A stretch of DNA of 64,000 bases, taken from contig NC_134422.1 in the NCBI RefSeq assembly GCF_030867145.1, positions 11,666,531 to 11,730,530 on the forward strand, written 5' to 3'. The DNA is from Opisthocomus hoazin. Its lineage: Eukaryota > Chordata > Aves > Opisthocomiformes > Opisthocomidae. The notes beneath the pieces are model-generated. The model was not told the origin of the DNA. It worked only from the letters and a program-made list of their open reading frames with translations, and did not search any database. The position numbers and the translations under genes were made by a program. This document shows, one piece after another, positions 47,801 through 55,200 of this stretch; position 1 is the stretch's first letter, and each line of letters starts with the position of its first letter.

Positions 47801-50800
47801 GCAATACTAACATTTAAAAGTGATTGAGAACGTGCATCAATGCTAAAGTAGCACTGTTCAAATGAGGTTGCAAAACAAAAACTGGAGACACTTGCAGGTT
47901 TTTTCACACTGCTATTTTGTGGCAAGCAATGGAAGTGTGCAGTGCGTTTCCATCTGGGCAAGAAGACATTCTGCTGGGAATTACATTTCCAGCTGCCCAC
48001 CCTGTGCCAGGTTCCGAGCTAGCTCTGCCGGGAAGCCCTGAAGTCATCCTGTCAGAGCAGAGCCAACGGGAGGTGAATTTAAGTGCACGGTGTTTTGCCT
48101 GAGCCGGAGGAGATCTTGCATCCCATCGGAGCGTTCCCGCTGTGGCAGCGGCACAGGCCAGCGTGTCGGTCCCCAGGGCTGGCTGGGGTGAGGCTGCCGT
48201 GGGCAGCGGCCATGGGAATTGCCTCCCCTGCACCACTGCGCGCTGCTCATGGCCCTTCTCTCCTCTCTGGTTTTAGCCTGTGAAGATGGATATAAGCTGG
48301 AAAATGAGACCTGCGTGAGGTATGGTGACCGTTCTGCCCTCCTCCTACCCCACCATCCTTCTTAATAGTGCTTTGGTGACCTGGAAGCACAACTAAGCCG
48401 CTGAAACTCCCTGTTGTTTTCTGTTACTAGCTGCCCGTTTGGCTTAGGTGGATTCAACTGTGGGAACCGTAAGTACCAAGTTTTGTTTCTTTTAATTTGC
48501 AAGGCGTCAGAAACGGGAAATTTGAAACGAGTAATTGCAGATGACTATGTCTAAAATGCCGTAGCTACATGCTGCTGTTGTCGGTGTTTTTTCTTTCTTC
48601 ATTTTCTGTTGAAAATTATTTTGTTGATCATCTTTGACAAAGTTGACTTAATGTTATGAGGACCGTGGACGTGTTTGCGTTAGTGTTTACAATGCAGCGC
48701 TGCTTCTAAATGAGTCTCTGTCTTTCCCGTCTGTAGCCTACCAGCTCATCACTGTGGTGATCGCGGCTGCAGGAGGGGGGCTTCTGCTGATCATGGGCAT
48801 AGCACTGATTGTCACCTGCTGCCGGTAGGTACCACCGCCAGCCCCGATTTGCGTGGCATCCTCTCCGTAGATTACACCACACTTACTGCTCCACTCGTGA
48901 AGCCTGAAGGACCAAAACATAGGTCAACACATAGGATAGCTAAGAAAGTGGGTTAGTCAGAGCTACTGAAGTATTACATTGTGCTTTCATTTGGGGTATA
49001 TCTTTTTTTTTCCCAGCAACCAGGCTGAAAAATTCAACTCAGTGTCTCTTAAGGATGCACCTGGCAATCATGTCCTCCAGGGATGGGGAGGCGAAGGAGT
49101 CCTCCCCACTCAGAGCTGTAAGGCGGGCAGGGAACAGTCTCCAAAAACGCAAGCTAAGTAGAAAGGACAAGTTTAGGCAACAGGAGGGGTTGCTGGCCAT
49201 TGCTCAAGTGGTGTTTCAGTGTATTTAAGGCTATTTTTGTTTTCCTTTATGGAAGAGTCCTGCACGTGGTCTCACTCTGTGTGTGTCTCCCTCTCAGACC
49301 CAGAGACGCATGTAGACATGTGACTCCCGTACCAGCAGGTAGCTTTGGACTGGAGGCAAAATGTGCTGCTGAGCAAGCTCTGCTTCATGATTTATACATC
49401 ACAAAAAGGGCTGCCTTGCAGTATCACCCTCTCCCCCCTGTTCCAGACCCCAAATCTGGCATTTTAAAGATCTCTGATCAATGTTGGTGGCTGGATTTAC
49501 CAGTAACATAGATGTGGCAGTGGTTTGGATGGCACAGTGGTGTGCACTTGTTCCCATGTGTTTTGAGCCAGGGGAACACCAGCAAGCCCCAGCCCAGAGG
49601 TGCGATGACCAGCACACCTCCAGGCTCCAGGGCGCGGATCTCTGCAGGGATGGATGGATCTTCTCATGAGTCCTGGCCTGTGGCAGGTTATGTGGCTTCC
49701 TGGAGGGTACTCTGCTTTGAACTGGGAGTGTCACCAAAGTCCACTCATGCAATGTAGTAGTCATATGGGGGCATTTGCTCTCATTCAGACAGGCAGCTTG
49801 CAGGCCTTCCTTCTTAGGAATTAACATAGTGCCTAGAAGTGTTATAGTTAAGTAACTGGAGACTTCGGCAGCATGGAGGCTCCAACACATTTTTCTTTCT
49901 TCCTGGATTATGTGACTTTTTCATTGACCCAGGTGAACACACTCATCTTTAAGAGACAACGGGCCTAAGTTGGAACAGGAGGGGTTCATACTGAATGTAG
50001 GGAGAAAGTCTTTCACCAAGAGGACAGTAAGGGTGTGGAACAGGTTGCTTGGAGAGGTTATGCCATCTCCATCCTTGGAGATTTCAAATCCCACCAGATA
50101 ATGCCCTGATTAGCATGATCTGACCTCATATCTGATTTTGCCTCAGAGCAGAAGATTGGACCATTGCTCTTCTGTGGTGATCTTTGTTCTCAGTCAAAGT
50201 TCATAACATGAAGTAAATCTCCTGAGATCAGATCAGAAATGCATACAAGAGAGCAGGATAAGTTGTGTGTTTTCACTTTCCTTCATTTTTTTATAAACAG
50301 GAAGAATAAAAATGACATAAGTAAACTCATTTTCAAGAGTGGAGATTTCCAGATGTCACCGTATGCTGAATATCCGAAGAACCCACGGGCACAGGAGTGG
50401 GGCAGAGAAGCCATCGAGATGCAGGAGAATGGAAGCACCAAGAACCTGTTGCAGATGACAGATGTGTATTATTCGGTATCTATCCATAGCTCAGCTATTA
50501 ACCCTTTGTGCCTGATACAGCAAAGACATATTCCTTTATTTTTCGAAGCACAGATCCCTTTCCTGCAAAATAAAAGAACAAATAAATGAGTCCCATAGAC
50601 AGCAAGGCATTGGTAATCCTATGGACTCCAGCTGTTACACATGTGGTGAATATCACAAAGAGATGTCATTAGGAGGAGTGCTAGGGAAGTGTCTAGGAAC
50701 ATTTTGGTAGATGCCTAAAAAGCCTAATCCTAGAGTAGGGAAGGGGAGTTAAAGGTTTTGGACAAGCTGCTAGGAATTCCTCTGGGTAGTTTTCTCCCTT

Positions 50801-52231
50801 CCACCCTCACTGATGATGCTGAAAGGGTGAGACCTCTGCCTGGGTAACTTCACCCCAAGACAGGAAGACTCTGGTCACTGAGGACCCCTCTTTCCCTCCA
50901 CTCTTCCCACTCTCCAGGGTACAGGCCCCTTCCTGCAGCAGGAAGGGTGCATAAGGAGCATCCCTCCAGCTGTGGGGGAACAAGTGATAGGGAGGAAGTG
51001 GTGGAGGAGTAATGGGCTGTGTAGGGCAGAGAAAGATATAACAGCTGCTGTCATGGTTGGTACCATCTGCTAATGTCTATCCAGAGCCATGATTCTGGCT
51101 TATCATATGTCACTAATCTACAGCAACATAGTGGATGTACTTAAGGTGTGTGGGGGCTACTCATGTGAGTGAATGTTGCAGGATTTCACCCGAATCACAC
51201 ATTCTGGACTCCTACTTTCCAGAGCAGAAAGCAGCGAGCACTTTTTTCTGGCTTGTATTTTAAGTTTTCCAGTAAGCAAGTTTACTGGGTTGCACAGCAC
51301 AAATGGAAATAATCTTCCTTCCTACTTCCAGTAAGAATAAGAGATTTGGAAATGAAAATGCATTTCCTAAACATTTTTTAAGAGTTTTATAATGCTGGCG
51401 ACTAGAAAGGGGAGCTTTTTAGCAAGGAATAGGTGATGAGGGCTTTGCATGGATCTGCTCTGTAACATATCAAACCAGGTGGCTTGATGTTGTTTACTGG
51501 GTGAAAGGATTGTACAGTCCTGGTGTTAGACATCAAAGTTTCTCAACCAGGTGTCCCCAGGAGATTTCCTTAAGTAAGAGAAGGGAAGAGAAAGGAAGGT
51601 CAGATCACTTGTATTTGACATATAATTGAAGTGCCTGTGTTGGGAGAGTCGGTAGCTCTGGTTAATGGCGAGAGAAGTGCTCCCAGGTAATACTTAGAGC
51701 AGGAGATGAATTTTCATTTCCTAGAAGCATTTCCTTTAAGGATGGCTCTGGGACAATATACTTTTTGTGAGCCTGAGCTCATCAACACAATTATCTTAGA
51801 TTAAACATTAACTGTGCGCTTAGACTGCACTTGGTGGAGTCAGGTAAACCTCAGGTTTTCTAATTGGCAAGATGTCGAAACTAGATTGCGTCAGAATAAT
51901 CCCTTCAGGCAATTAATGACTCCCACAGTAGAAGTCAGTCTAGGTTATAGAGATCATTAGCGATCAGGTCATTCCATCTAGCTACTGAAATAACTGCTGG
52001 GAAAAGTGGTAATTCTGTGCATGAAGGAGGATTTGAGTGTGAGAATAAGACCCTTTTTATTTAATTTTTTTGCTAATACAGCCAACTGGACTGAGAAATG
52101 CTGAACTGGAAAGAAACGGACTTTATCCTCCTTACACTGGTTTGCCTGGGTCTCGACATTCATGCATCTACCCTGGACAATACAATCCATCCTTCATTAG
52201 TGACGAAACCAGAAGAAGAGACTATTTTTAG
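2691..52231 (+). CDS. HEG1: HEG1, whole coding region (23 exons, spliced)
   Basis: HEG1 is a type I mucin-like membrane protein of endothelium. Its cytoplasmic tail recruits KRIT1 (CCM complex) to junctions and is needed for heart and vessel integrity (known for the family). Joining 2691-2865, 22608-22883, 23916-24146, 24521-24808, 25460-25648, 26155-26466, 26876-27178, 27643-27975, 28915-29226, 30262-30591, 31297-31590, 32140-32481, 33488-34852, 37056-37175, 38822-38916, 40201-40259, 40723-40883, 42653-42787, 48277-48319, 48431-48468, 48737-48824, 50301-50475 and 52082-52231 gives 5814 bases, 1937 residues plus stop, with no internal stop. Predicted order: signal peptide 1-20, Ser/Thr/Pro-rich mucin region to about 1583, EGF 1584-1623, SEA-like 1624-1728, EGF-like 1729-1773, Cys-rich stalk to 1800, membrane span about 1804-1827, tail to 1937. 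Identity rests on the membrane span and tail, which read as HEG1 almost residue for residue. Exon joins are inferred from splice motifs and phase, not from transcripts. Confidence 0.93.
2932..3031. repeat. G-rich inverted repeat (long hairpin) with tandem sub-units
   Basis: The left arm 2932-2981 and right arm 2984-3031 are reverse complements across a 2-base centre (tc). The only difference inside the arms is the length of one homopolymer, 13 G on the left against 11 C on the right. The left arm is itself made of diverging repeats of a gcgcg-G(n)-tccc(c)acg unit, which begins slightly earlier near 2925. It lies 66 bases after the exon 1 donor, in intron 1. It could extrude a hairpin or form G-quadruplexes, or be an assembly or copying artefact. 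Confidence 0.9.
5335..5390 (+). repeat. possible old MIR-type SINE fragment
   Basis: The phrase gtttcccatctgtaaaatgg (5350-5369) is the wording characteristic of the MIR family's central region. The flanks are too diverged to define limits, so this could be chance. Confidence 0.3.
5965..6513 (+). mobile_element. CR1 LINE, 5'-truncated, 3' end of ORF2
   Basis: A young-looking CR1 copy about 550 bases long. It keeps an open frame for the C-terminal part of the CR1 reverse-transcriptase ORF (ending LDKVLCSLL, stop at 6415-6417). The standard CR1 3'UTR follows (ggggggttggactagatgac) and repeats of ATTCTGTG at 6482-6513. Only the last ~150 residues of ORF2 remain, so it cannot move by itself. It lies sense to HEG1 in intron 1. 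Confidence 0.93.
12731..12934 (+). pseudogene. HEG1: HEG1 exon-2-like block with three in-frame stops
   Basis: A block of 204 bases (68 x 3) lies between an acceptor (ttctttgcag) and a donor (ctg|gtacgc). Entered in phase 1, it begins [15 protein letters not shown] and leaves in phase 1 with [20 protein letters not shown] and further Ser/Pro/Thr-type residues, the composition of the HEG1 mucin region. Between the two open parts this frame has stops at 12778, 12787 and 12805. Through that gap a different frame is open ([13 protein letters not shown]), as if two compensating small indels had occurred. As written it cannot be included in a functional HEG1 mRNA. Skipping it is phase-neutral (exon 1 to 22608). 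I read it as the decayed second exon or a sequence error; similarity to the N-terminal human exon is inference from memory. Confidence 0.5.
14700..14752 (+). mobile_element. ancient CR1/L3-like 3' fragment
   Basis: The wording tacatgaggtcagacagaat followed by ctcccttctggccttgaaat matches the 3' end of very old amniote CR1 copies (gaggtcagactagatgat... cccttctggcctt). It is short and heavily diverged. Confidence 0.55.
18357..18763 (-). mobile_element. CR1 LINE tail flanked by 8-bp target-site duplication
   Basis: A minus-strand CR1 starts with the complement of the ATTCTGTGA tail (tcacagaatcacagaatgg) and reads backward through the 3'UTR into the ORF2 C-terminus (stop-proximal LDKVLCSLL on the minus strand). 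The same 8 bases, ATGACGTT, stand immediately on both sides (18349-18356 and 18764-18771). This is a short duplication typical of a target-primed insertion, and its preservation suggests a fairly recent event. It is antisense to HEG1 in intron 1. Confidence 0.9.
22608..22883 (+). CDS. HEG1: HEG1 mucin exon (unit 1)
   Basis: 276 bases, phase 1 to 1, residues ~59-150. Strong acceptor (ctttcag) and donor (CCG|GTGAGT). It opens with [10 protein letters not shown], the start motif shared by the array units, and continues Gly/Pro/Thr-rich. By phase it can join directly to exon 1. Confidence 0.82.
23916..24146 (+). CDS. HEG1: HEG1 mucin exon (unit 2)
   Basis: 231 bases, phase 1 to 1, residues ~151-227. 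Acceptor gtgttgctttccag, donor CTGG|GTGAGC. It starts [11 protein letters not shown] like the other units and is less Ser/Thr-rich than they are, with Arg and Ala enriched and one NAT glycosylation site. The intron before it (22884-23915) holds nothing recognised. Confidence 0.78.
24521..24808 (+). CDS. HEG1: HEG1 mucin exon (unit 3)
   Basis: 288 bases, phase 1 to 1, residues ~228-323. Acceptor ttgccttgcag, donor AGAG|GTGAGC. The product is Ser/Pro/Gln-rich. It ends [10 protein letters not shown], the same closing form (..TFRG) as unit 6, which supports common descent of the units. Confidence 0.82.
25460..25648 (+). CDS. HEG1: HEG1 mucin exon (unit 4, short)
   Basis: 189 bases, phase 1 to 1, residues ~324-386, the shortest unit of the array. 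Acceptor ttccctctgtcacag, donor GCGG|GTGAGC. It opens [12 protein letters not shown] and closes with SESPAAG. The frame runs open well upstream into the intron, so only the splice motifs define the start. Confidence 0.75.
26155..26466 (+). CDS. HEG1: HEG1 mucin exon (unit 5, twin of unit 8)
   Basis: 312 bases, phase 1 to 1, residues ~387-490. A long T-tract precedes the acceptor gtag. The donor ACGA|GTGAGT is consensus. It opens [17 protein letters not shown], contains a [17 protein letters not shown] block also found in unit 8, then a run of seven glycines, and closes [13 protein letters not shown]. Bases 26220-26293 match 28977-29050 at 72 of 74 positions. Confidence 0.88.
26876..27178 (+). 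CDS. HEG1: HEG1 mucin exon (unit 6)
   Basis: 303 bases, phase 1 to 1, residues ~491-591. Excellent acceptor (tttcttttctccttttttcag). The donor AGAG|GTAAAT is acceptable. It opens [10 protein letters not shown] and closes [16 protein letters not shown], the clearest version of the common closing motif. Confidence 0.86.
27643..27975 (+). CDS. HEG1: HEG1 mucin exon (unit 7)
   Basis: 333 bases, phase 1 to 1, residues ~592-702. Acceptor attgcatcctag, donor CCAG|GTGAGC. It opens [17 protein letters not shown] and closes [15 protein letters not shown]. The product is rich in Ser, Thr and Gly and would be a dense O-glycosylation target. Confidence 0.86.
28915..29226 (+). CDS. HEG1: HEG1 mucin exon (unit 8, twin of unit 5)
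   Basis: 312 bases, exactly the length of the exon at 26155-26466, phase 1 to 1, residues ~703-806. Acceptor tttctttatcacatcttag, donor CCAG|GTGAGC. It opens [17 protein letters not shown] and closes [17 protein letters not shown]. Its core is nearly identical in DNA to unit 5, so the two exons derive from a recent duplication or have been homogenised by gene conversion. Confidence 0.88.
29861..30216 (+). mobile_element. CR1 LINE tail close to a HEG1 acceptor
   Basis: The copy begins abruptly at agcgaggggacctaataaat and runs through the ORF2 C-terminus and the CR1 3'UTR to attctgtgattctgtg. It lies in the same orientation as HEG1, and its end is only about 45 bases before the acceptor of the exon at 30262. 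The branch point of that intron therefore lies in, or next to, transposon sequence. Confidence 0.93.
30262..30591 (+). CDS. HEG1: HEG1 mucin exon (unit 9)
   Basis: 330 bases, phase 1 to 1, residues ~807-916. The acceptor is ctttctcag|CAGCAG. A NAGNAG-like arrangement allows the same exon to start 3 bases later, giving one residue more or less. Donor TCAG|GTGGGT. It opens [13 protein letters not shown] and closes [11 protein letters not shown]. The product is Ser/Pro/Ala-rich. Confidence 0.83.
31297..31590 (+). CDS. HEG1: HEG1 mucin exon (unit 10)
   Basis: 294 bases, phase 1 to 1, residues ~917-1014. Acceptor tatctctgctttgcaatgccag, donor TCCA|GTGAGT. The product includes [18 protein letters not shown], related to the [16 protein letters not shown] block of the large exon at 33488. 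An alternative donor in the same phase (accg|gtgaac) lies just upstream. Confidence 0.8.
32140..32481 (+). CDS. HEG1: HEG1 mucin exon (unit 11)
   Basis: 342 bases, phase 1 to 1, residues ~1015-1128. Acceptor tttcaatcctcttccag, donor AAGA|GTAAGT. It opens [17 protein letters not shown], a clear instance of the shared GSSHxxxS start. A Ser/Thr-rich region with one NTST sequon follows. Confidence 0.86.
33488..34852 (+). CDS. HEG1: HEG1 large mucin exon
   Basis: 1365 bases, phase 1 to 1, residues ~1129-1583, more than 40% Ser/Thr/Pro by eye. Acceptor ttgtccttttactccag, donor ACAG|GTAATG. Its first 325 bases form another array unit: it opens [17 protein letters not shown] and reaches [21 protein letters not shown] near 33811 (last Gly codon). 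The remainder is a continuous serine then threonine/proline mucin tract (for example [17 protein letters not shown]). This exon corresponds to the large mucin exon of mammalian HEG1. Confidence 0.9.
34853..37055 (+). other. HEG1: intron; no canonical first EGF exon found
   Basis: Mammalian HEG1 has two EGF modules before the SEA-like region (recalled). Here only the second, at 37056, is recognisable. The intron does contain a cysteine-dense open stretch at 35733-35928 ([20 protein letters not shown] and onward) and another near 35970-36110. Neither has correct EGF cysteine spacing with a convincing donor. Most of the rest is AT-rich and featureless. Confidence 0.55.
37056..37175 (+). CDS. HEG1: HEG1 EGF-like exon (calcium-binding type)
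   Basis: 120 bases, phase 1 to 1, residues ~1584-1623. The product starts [18 protein letters not shown] and has all six EGF cysteines. [12 protein letters not shown] fits the Asp/Asn-hydroxylation signature of calcium-binding EGF modules and also carries an NNT glycosylation sequon. Lys replaces the usual Glu of the D-x-D-E-C start, so calcium binding may be weaker. Acceptor tttctgcttttgtag, donor TTAG|GTAAGA. Confidence 0.95.
   Translation: MWINVFPTLVLRWPPATTPMAPISVCVLLDMSWKKGSAI
38822..38916 (+). CDS. HEG1: HEG1 SEA-like domain, part 1
   Basis: 95 bases, phase 1 in, phase 0 out, residues ~1624-1655. Acceptor ttattctccttttcag, donor ATG|GTGAGT. It encodes the first strand and helix start ([20 protein letters not shown]) of an SEA-like fold, with one NIT sequon. 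In mucin-type proteins an SEA module between EGF modules is a known arrangement (MUC13, MUC17). Confidence 0.87.
40201..40259 (+). CDS. HEG1: HEG1 SEA-like domain, part 2
   Basis: 59 bases, phase 0 in, phase 2 out, residues ~1656-1675. Acceptor ctctctccttccttgcag, donor CTAG|GTAAGG. It encodes [19 protein letters not shown], the short linking segment between the helix and central strand of the SEA-like fold. Confidence 0.87.
40723..40883 (+). CDS. HEG1: HEG1 SEA-like domain, part 3
   Basis: 161 bases, phase 2 in, phase 1 out, residues ~1675-1728. Acceptor tttgttttctgttag, donor AGAG|GTAAAC. The product has [20 protein letters not shown]. Where cleavable SEA domains carry a GSVVV-type site, this has NFVHVSV, so self-cleavage is not expected. 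Two cysteines (..[10 protein letters not shown]..) could pair. The C-terminal helix region ends ..SLKPLHRG. Confidence 0.9.
42653..42787 (+). CDS. HEG1: HEG1 second EGF-like exon
   Basis: 135 bases, phase 1 to 1, residues ~1729-1773. Six cysteines, from [18 protein letters not shown] through [17 protein letters not shown]. This module lies between the SEA-like region and the membrane, and is strongly like the same segment of mammalian HEG1. Acceptor cctcttcccgacag, donor AGAG|GTATTG. Confidence 0.95.
43835..43945 (+). repeat. possible MIR-type SINE fragment
   Basis: The stretch reads gggcgagttactccgttttt ... gttgtgaagataactaactg ... gtaaggcacttggatatgat. This follows the order of MIR 3' wording (gggcaagtcactt..., ttgttgtgaggat..., gtaaagcgctt). 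It is very diverged; limits are approximate. Confidence 0.4.
46490..46705 (+). mobile_element. ancient CR1/L3-like fragment
   Basis: Order of phrases: cactgggattattcagacta, gtctgtcactgaaaatatta, gttggatggttctctaaaat, ttagggaagttctgtgacct. These are diverged versions of the 3' region of the old CR1 families common to reptiles and birds. Confidence 0.55.
48277..48319 (+). CDS. HEG1: HEG1 juxtamembrane Cys micro-exon 1
   Basis: 43 bases, phase 1 in, phase 2 out, residues ~1774-1787, encoding [14 protein letters not shown] with an NET sequon. Acceptor tcctctctggttttag, donor TGAG|GTATGG. Recognised from its near identity to the mammalian segment; it is too short to find by open frame. Confidence 0.92.
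48431..48468 (+). CDS. HEG1: HEG1 juxtamembrane Cys micro-exon 2
   Basis: 38 bases, phase 2 in, phase 1 out, residues ~1788-1800, encoding [13 protein letters not shown]. Acceptor tgttttctgttactag, donor AACC|GTAAGT. With the previous exon it makes a four-cysteine stalk next to the membrane. Confidence 0.92.
48737..48824 (+). CDS. HEG1: HEG1 transmembrane exon
   Basis: 88 bases, phase 1 in, phase 2 out, residues ~1801-1829. It encodes [20 protein letters not shown] and onward to the palmitoylation-prone CC at the inner face. One clean membrane span contains a GGG that could favour helix packing. Acceptor tctttcccgtctgtag, donor GCCG|GTAGGT. Confidence 0.96.
49017..49161 (+). CDS. HEG1: candidate alternative HEG1 terminal exon
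   Basis: 192 bases after the membrane-span exon there is a very strong acceptor (tatctttttttttcccag). Its exon would join the membrane-span exon in the correct phase (CG|C) and give a 48-codon tail beginning [18 protein letters not shown] and ending at TAG (49159-49161). The result would be a short-tailed receptor lacking the KRIT1-binding end. No poly(A) signal close behind is evident, which weakens the case. Pure inference from splice motif and phase. Confidence 0.35.
49950..50150 (+). mobile_element. old CR1 LINE fragment
   Basis: Diverged CR1 3' wording in order: gagaaagtctttcaccaaga, gtgtggaacaggttgcttgg, ccatctccatccttggagat, followed by a worn tail (ctgattagcatgatctgacc). It ends about 150 bases before the acceptor of the first tail exon. 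Confidence 0.75.
50301..50475 (+). CDS. HEG1: HEG1 cytoplasmic tail exon 1
   Basis: 175 bases, phase 2 in, phase 0 out, residues ~1830-1888. It encodes [20 protein letters not shown] and onward to [10 protein letters not shown]. This membrane-proximal tail is extremely conserved in HEG1 and is the part reported to engage RASIP1. Acceptor cattttttTataaacag, donor TCG|GTATCT (weak). The frame stays open past the donor to a TGA at 50587-50589 with AATAAA at 50569 and 50581. Confidence 0.96.
52082..52231 (+). CDS. HEG1: HEG1 last coding exon, KRIT1-binding C-terminus
   Basis: 150 bases, phase 0, residues 1889-1937, stop TAG at 52229-52231. It starts [20 protein letters not shown] and ends [13 protein letters not shown]. 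The last residues of HEG1, ending Tyr-Phe, are the known binding peptide for the KRIT1 FERM domain, so the CCM link is intact in this species. Acceptor ttaattttttTgctaatacag. Confidence 0.97.
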   Translation, partial: PTGLRNAELERNGLYPPYTGLPGSRHSCIYPGQYNPSFISDETRRRDYF

Positions 52232-55200
52232 CAGGGAGTGGAGAGGGAGTGGAAGATTGACACAGTTTTGTGGCCCTTGATCCCCGGGTACAATCTGTCT
52301 CCTGGGCGGTTCAGCCCACATCAATCTTACTCTTCCCATTTAACAGGAAGGACTTGGAACTTTATGCTGAGCATTGCAGTCCTGAGGAACGGTTACGCTT
52401 GCTGAGCAGTAGAGAGAAGGAGGAGGAAGTAGGAACGGCTCCAGGTGCACATCACTAAAAGACCCAAATGGAAGTTAACACATGTACTCCGGATTTGTTC
52501 TGTGCTGCTTCTTCACTCTTCACGCTACACGGCAAGCATGGATCAGTACAGGCAGATGAACTCTGGCCAGCACTCTGCGTTGAATACCACTAGGGAGTGT
52601 TTTGTTTACAGATCTTGTTCACTGTTGACTGTGCTTGTCTTTTTAGCCGACCTTGATGCAAAGATTCACGTGCAACTCCGTTTGGTAGGACAAGTTTGTC
52701 CACTCCCTTTTCCGTTGCTGCATTGCTTTCTGCTTTGTACACGACAGGGAAGCTGGCCCTCACCTTCTTACTGGTAGAAGTTCTCCAGATGACTGGGTCC
52801 TTGCTGAAGCCTGGTGCCTGGCAATGTTGGCTGAATTCATGGGCTGATAGTCTCCAAGGAGTATGGGAAAATTAGTCATGCCACTGCAATTCCAACTGAA
52901 AAAAAGATACAGATGATGCTATGCACTGCTTTGAAAACTTCCTGTATATAGGGAAGAGTCCAACTAGATTGTTTTGTCAACCAGCATTGTTCAAAAGAGA
53001 TATCACTACACATCGTCATAGTGTTTCTGTATAGGATCTTATGGGGCTCTGTTTCCCTGGAGGGATTTAAATGCCTGTAGAAACAGCAATATAATGTTAA
53101 ATAGTTGCTCACAGGGAAGGAAAACATGAGCTGGGGGTTCAGCATGCTTCTTACAAGGAATCTGGGAAGGAGCAATAATGCTATAGCCCTGGTTGGGCAG
53201 CTGAAACGTGAATTCTTGGCACTGCAGGTGGGACATAGTTTTCAAGCCTCTGCAGCCCACCTTGACTTCCAGAGGAGCTGTGGAGGCTTTCAGTACATTG
53301 GAAAATAAGGCTCACTGCAGTCCATTACATTTAAGGAAGAGAAAAATATGATGTTTTCAGTCCTAATGGAGCAAAGATCACTTACGTTGAAGTGTTTTGC
53401 TTTCTTCCATCCTAGTTTTGAGTGATTCAGACCAACCAGATTTCCTCATCTAGGTGTGTTATTTCATGTTCATCACCTCGGCAAAAGCTGAAGAATGTAA
53501 GTTGTTGCATGTCTCACCAAAGATCAGATTGAAAGCTCGTAGACTGTACTCTGACCTGAGCTAGGTGTTGAAAGAGATCTTATTAATGAAGCATATTTAC
53601 TGCTTATCTTTACTGCAGTGTTAACCTGGGTAATCCAGACCCTGTCCAGATACAGATCCTTTCCCTGAATGTGACTGTGCTCTTAACTCAAAGTGGCTGC
53701 TTGTATGACGATAACAAATAGCACAATTCCTTAGCCATTAAGCCACCATCTCTGTAGTGCATATATCAGCTAGTTTCACTGTGCCACACATACCCCCTGA
53801 TACTCCCTGCTCCCCTGCAGTGCTCAAAAAGACACCGTGCCTACAAGTAAGTTCATAAGGTGGCTTGGCTCACGGTCAAGCACTAAGGACCATGGGATGC
53901 ATCCCCCAAAGTGCCTATCCCCGAGTGTGAACAGCAGTTCAGATGCTGGTGTGTTGTGTACTTGCTCACTGGAGAGAAACCTGGGGTGATGACGAGCCCT
54001 CTGTCAGGGAGTGGGTAGTAGTATTTGCGTCCTGTAGATGCTGTGAGTCCCCAGATCTTTTCCCAGCACTTCGAAGGCTGTTTTGTTCCCTATCAAAAGT
54101 CAGCAACAGCTACCCAGAGGAAGGGCAGCTAGCACTAGGCAGTCATCAGCTGTGTGGGCAAAGAGGTTTCTGGTCCCTGCTCACATTTACTTCTATTTTC
54201 TTGAAACGGCAAGGCAGGAAAGGCACCACAAGTGTTCTTGAGAACACATAGTTTGGTGCATCAGCCGTAGCACACAAACTCAGTGTCTCTTTATGCCTCA
54301 CCCGTTATCTACTATATAGAAACAGCGGTGTGGTCTTGCAGAAAAACAGAAATTTGTGGATGCCTAGAGCAGTATGCTTTGCACTTACATGATCTTATGG
54401 TGATAATACATGCAACTTCATGTCTGTTTGATCCATCATCAACCTTGCAGGTGGTAGTACACAGCTAATCTCGGCTGTAGGGAGGGAATGAATGCATGCT
54501 CATGGGAAGTACATCTGCCTAAGGAGCTATACTTAAGGAAAACTCTAGCTACAGTATCCAGAATAGTGTAACAGGTAAAGCACAGGAACTAGCTGCCCCC
54601 TGCCATGCTGGCAAGTGTTTCCAGTCCATGAATAATATTCTTCTTCCTTTTGTTAGCAGCCAAGATCTTAATTACACAGGATCCATTGGATGACATGAAC
54701 TAAGGGCTTGACTCTGCTGTGCTGTGGGATCCTTCAGAGAGGACATTGGCAGGGTCCTTTCTGTGCGGGTGAGTTGCCTCTGTTTTCGAGAGTGCCCAGG
54801 ACAGAAAGGACTGCCTCTCCCATGGTGTGGAGGAGGGTTTTGTCTGTGTTACAAAAGAAAGGGGGAAGCTGGAATTCATGCTAAATCTAAATCCAAAGTC
54901 TACAGACAAGCACTGGGCTCTGCCCATATTTACTAAAGCATCTTAGCAAAAAAGGAAGAGCGTCCCAGCAATAATGGTAGGATTTAACCATGTGCCAGCA
55001 GTCCGTCATGTAGGGAAGAGTTTAGACGCATGTTTATAGGCAAATATGCTTAATTACTTGGTTAGTTCAAAGACTGGGAAATGTACTTGTGTGTTCCAAG
55101 TACAAAAGACAAAGCAGGAAATGCCAACACAGAATTGCAGATCAATCCTTCTATATAAAGTGTAACATGTGGACTATATGAATAAAACTCCTGGTCTGTA

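Larger units (their letters stand above)
42788..48276 (+). other. HEG1: HEG1 intron (5.5 kb)
   Basis: It holds a short (GT)n run at 42854-42870, a possible MIR-like scrap near 43835-43945 and an ancient CR1 near 46490-46705. Small open frames in it have no splice partners or recognisable domains. Confidence 0.7.
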
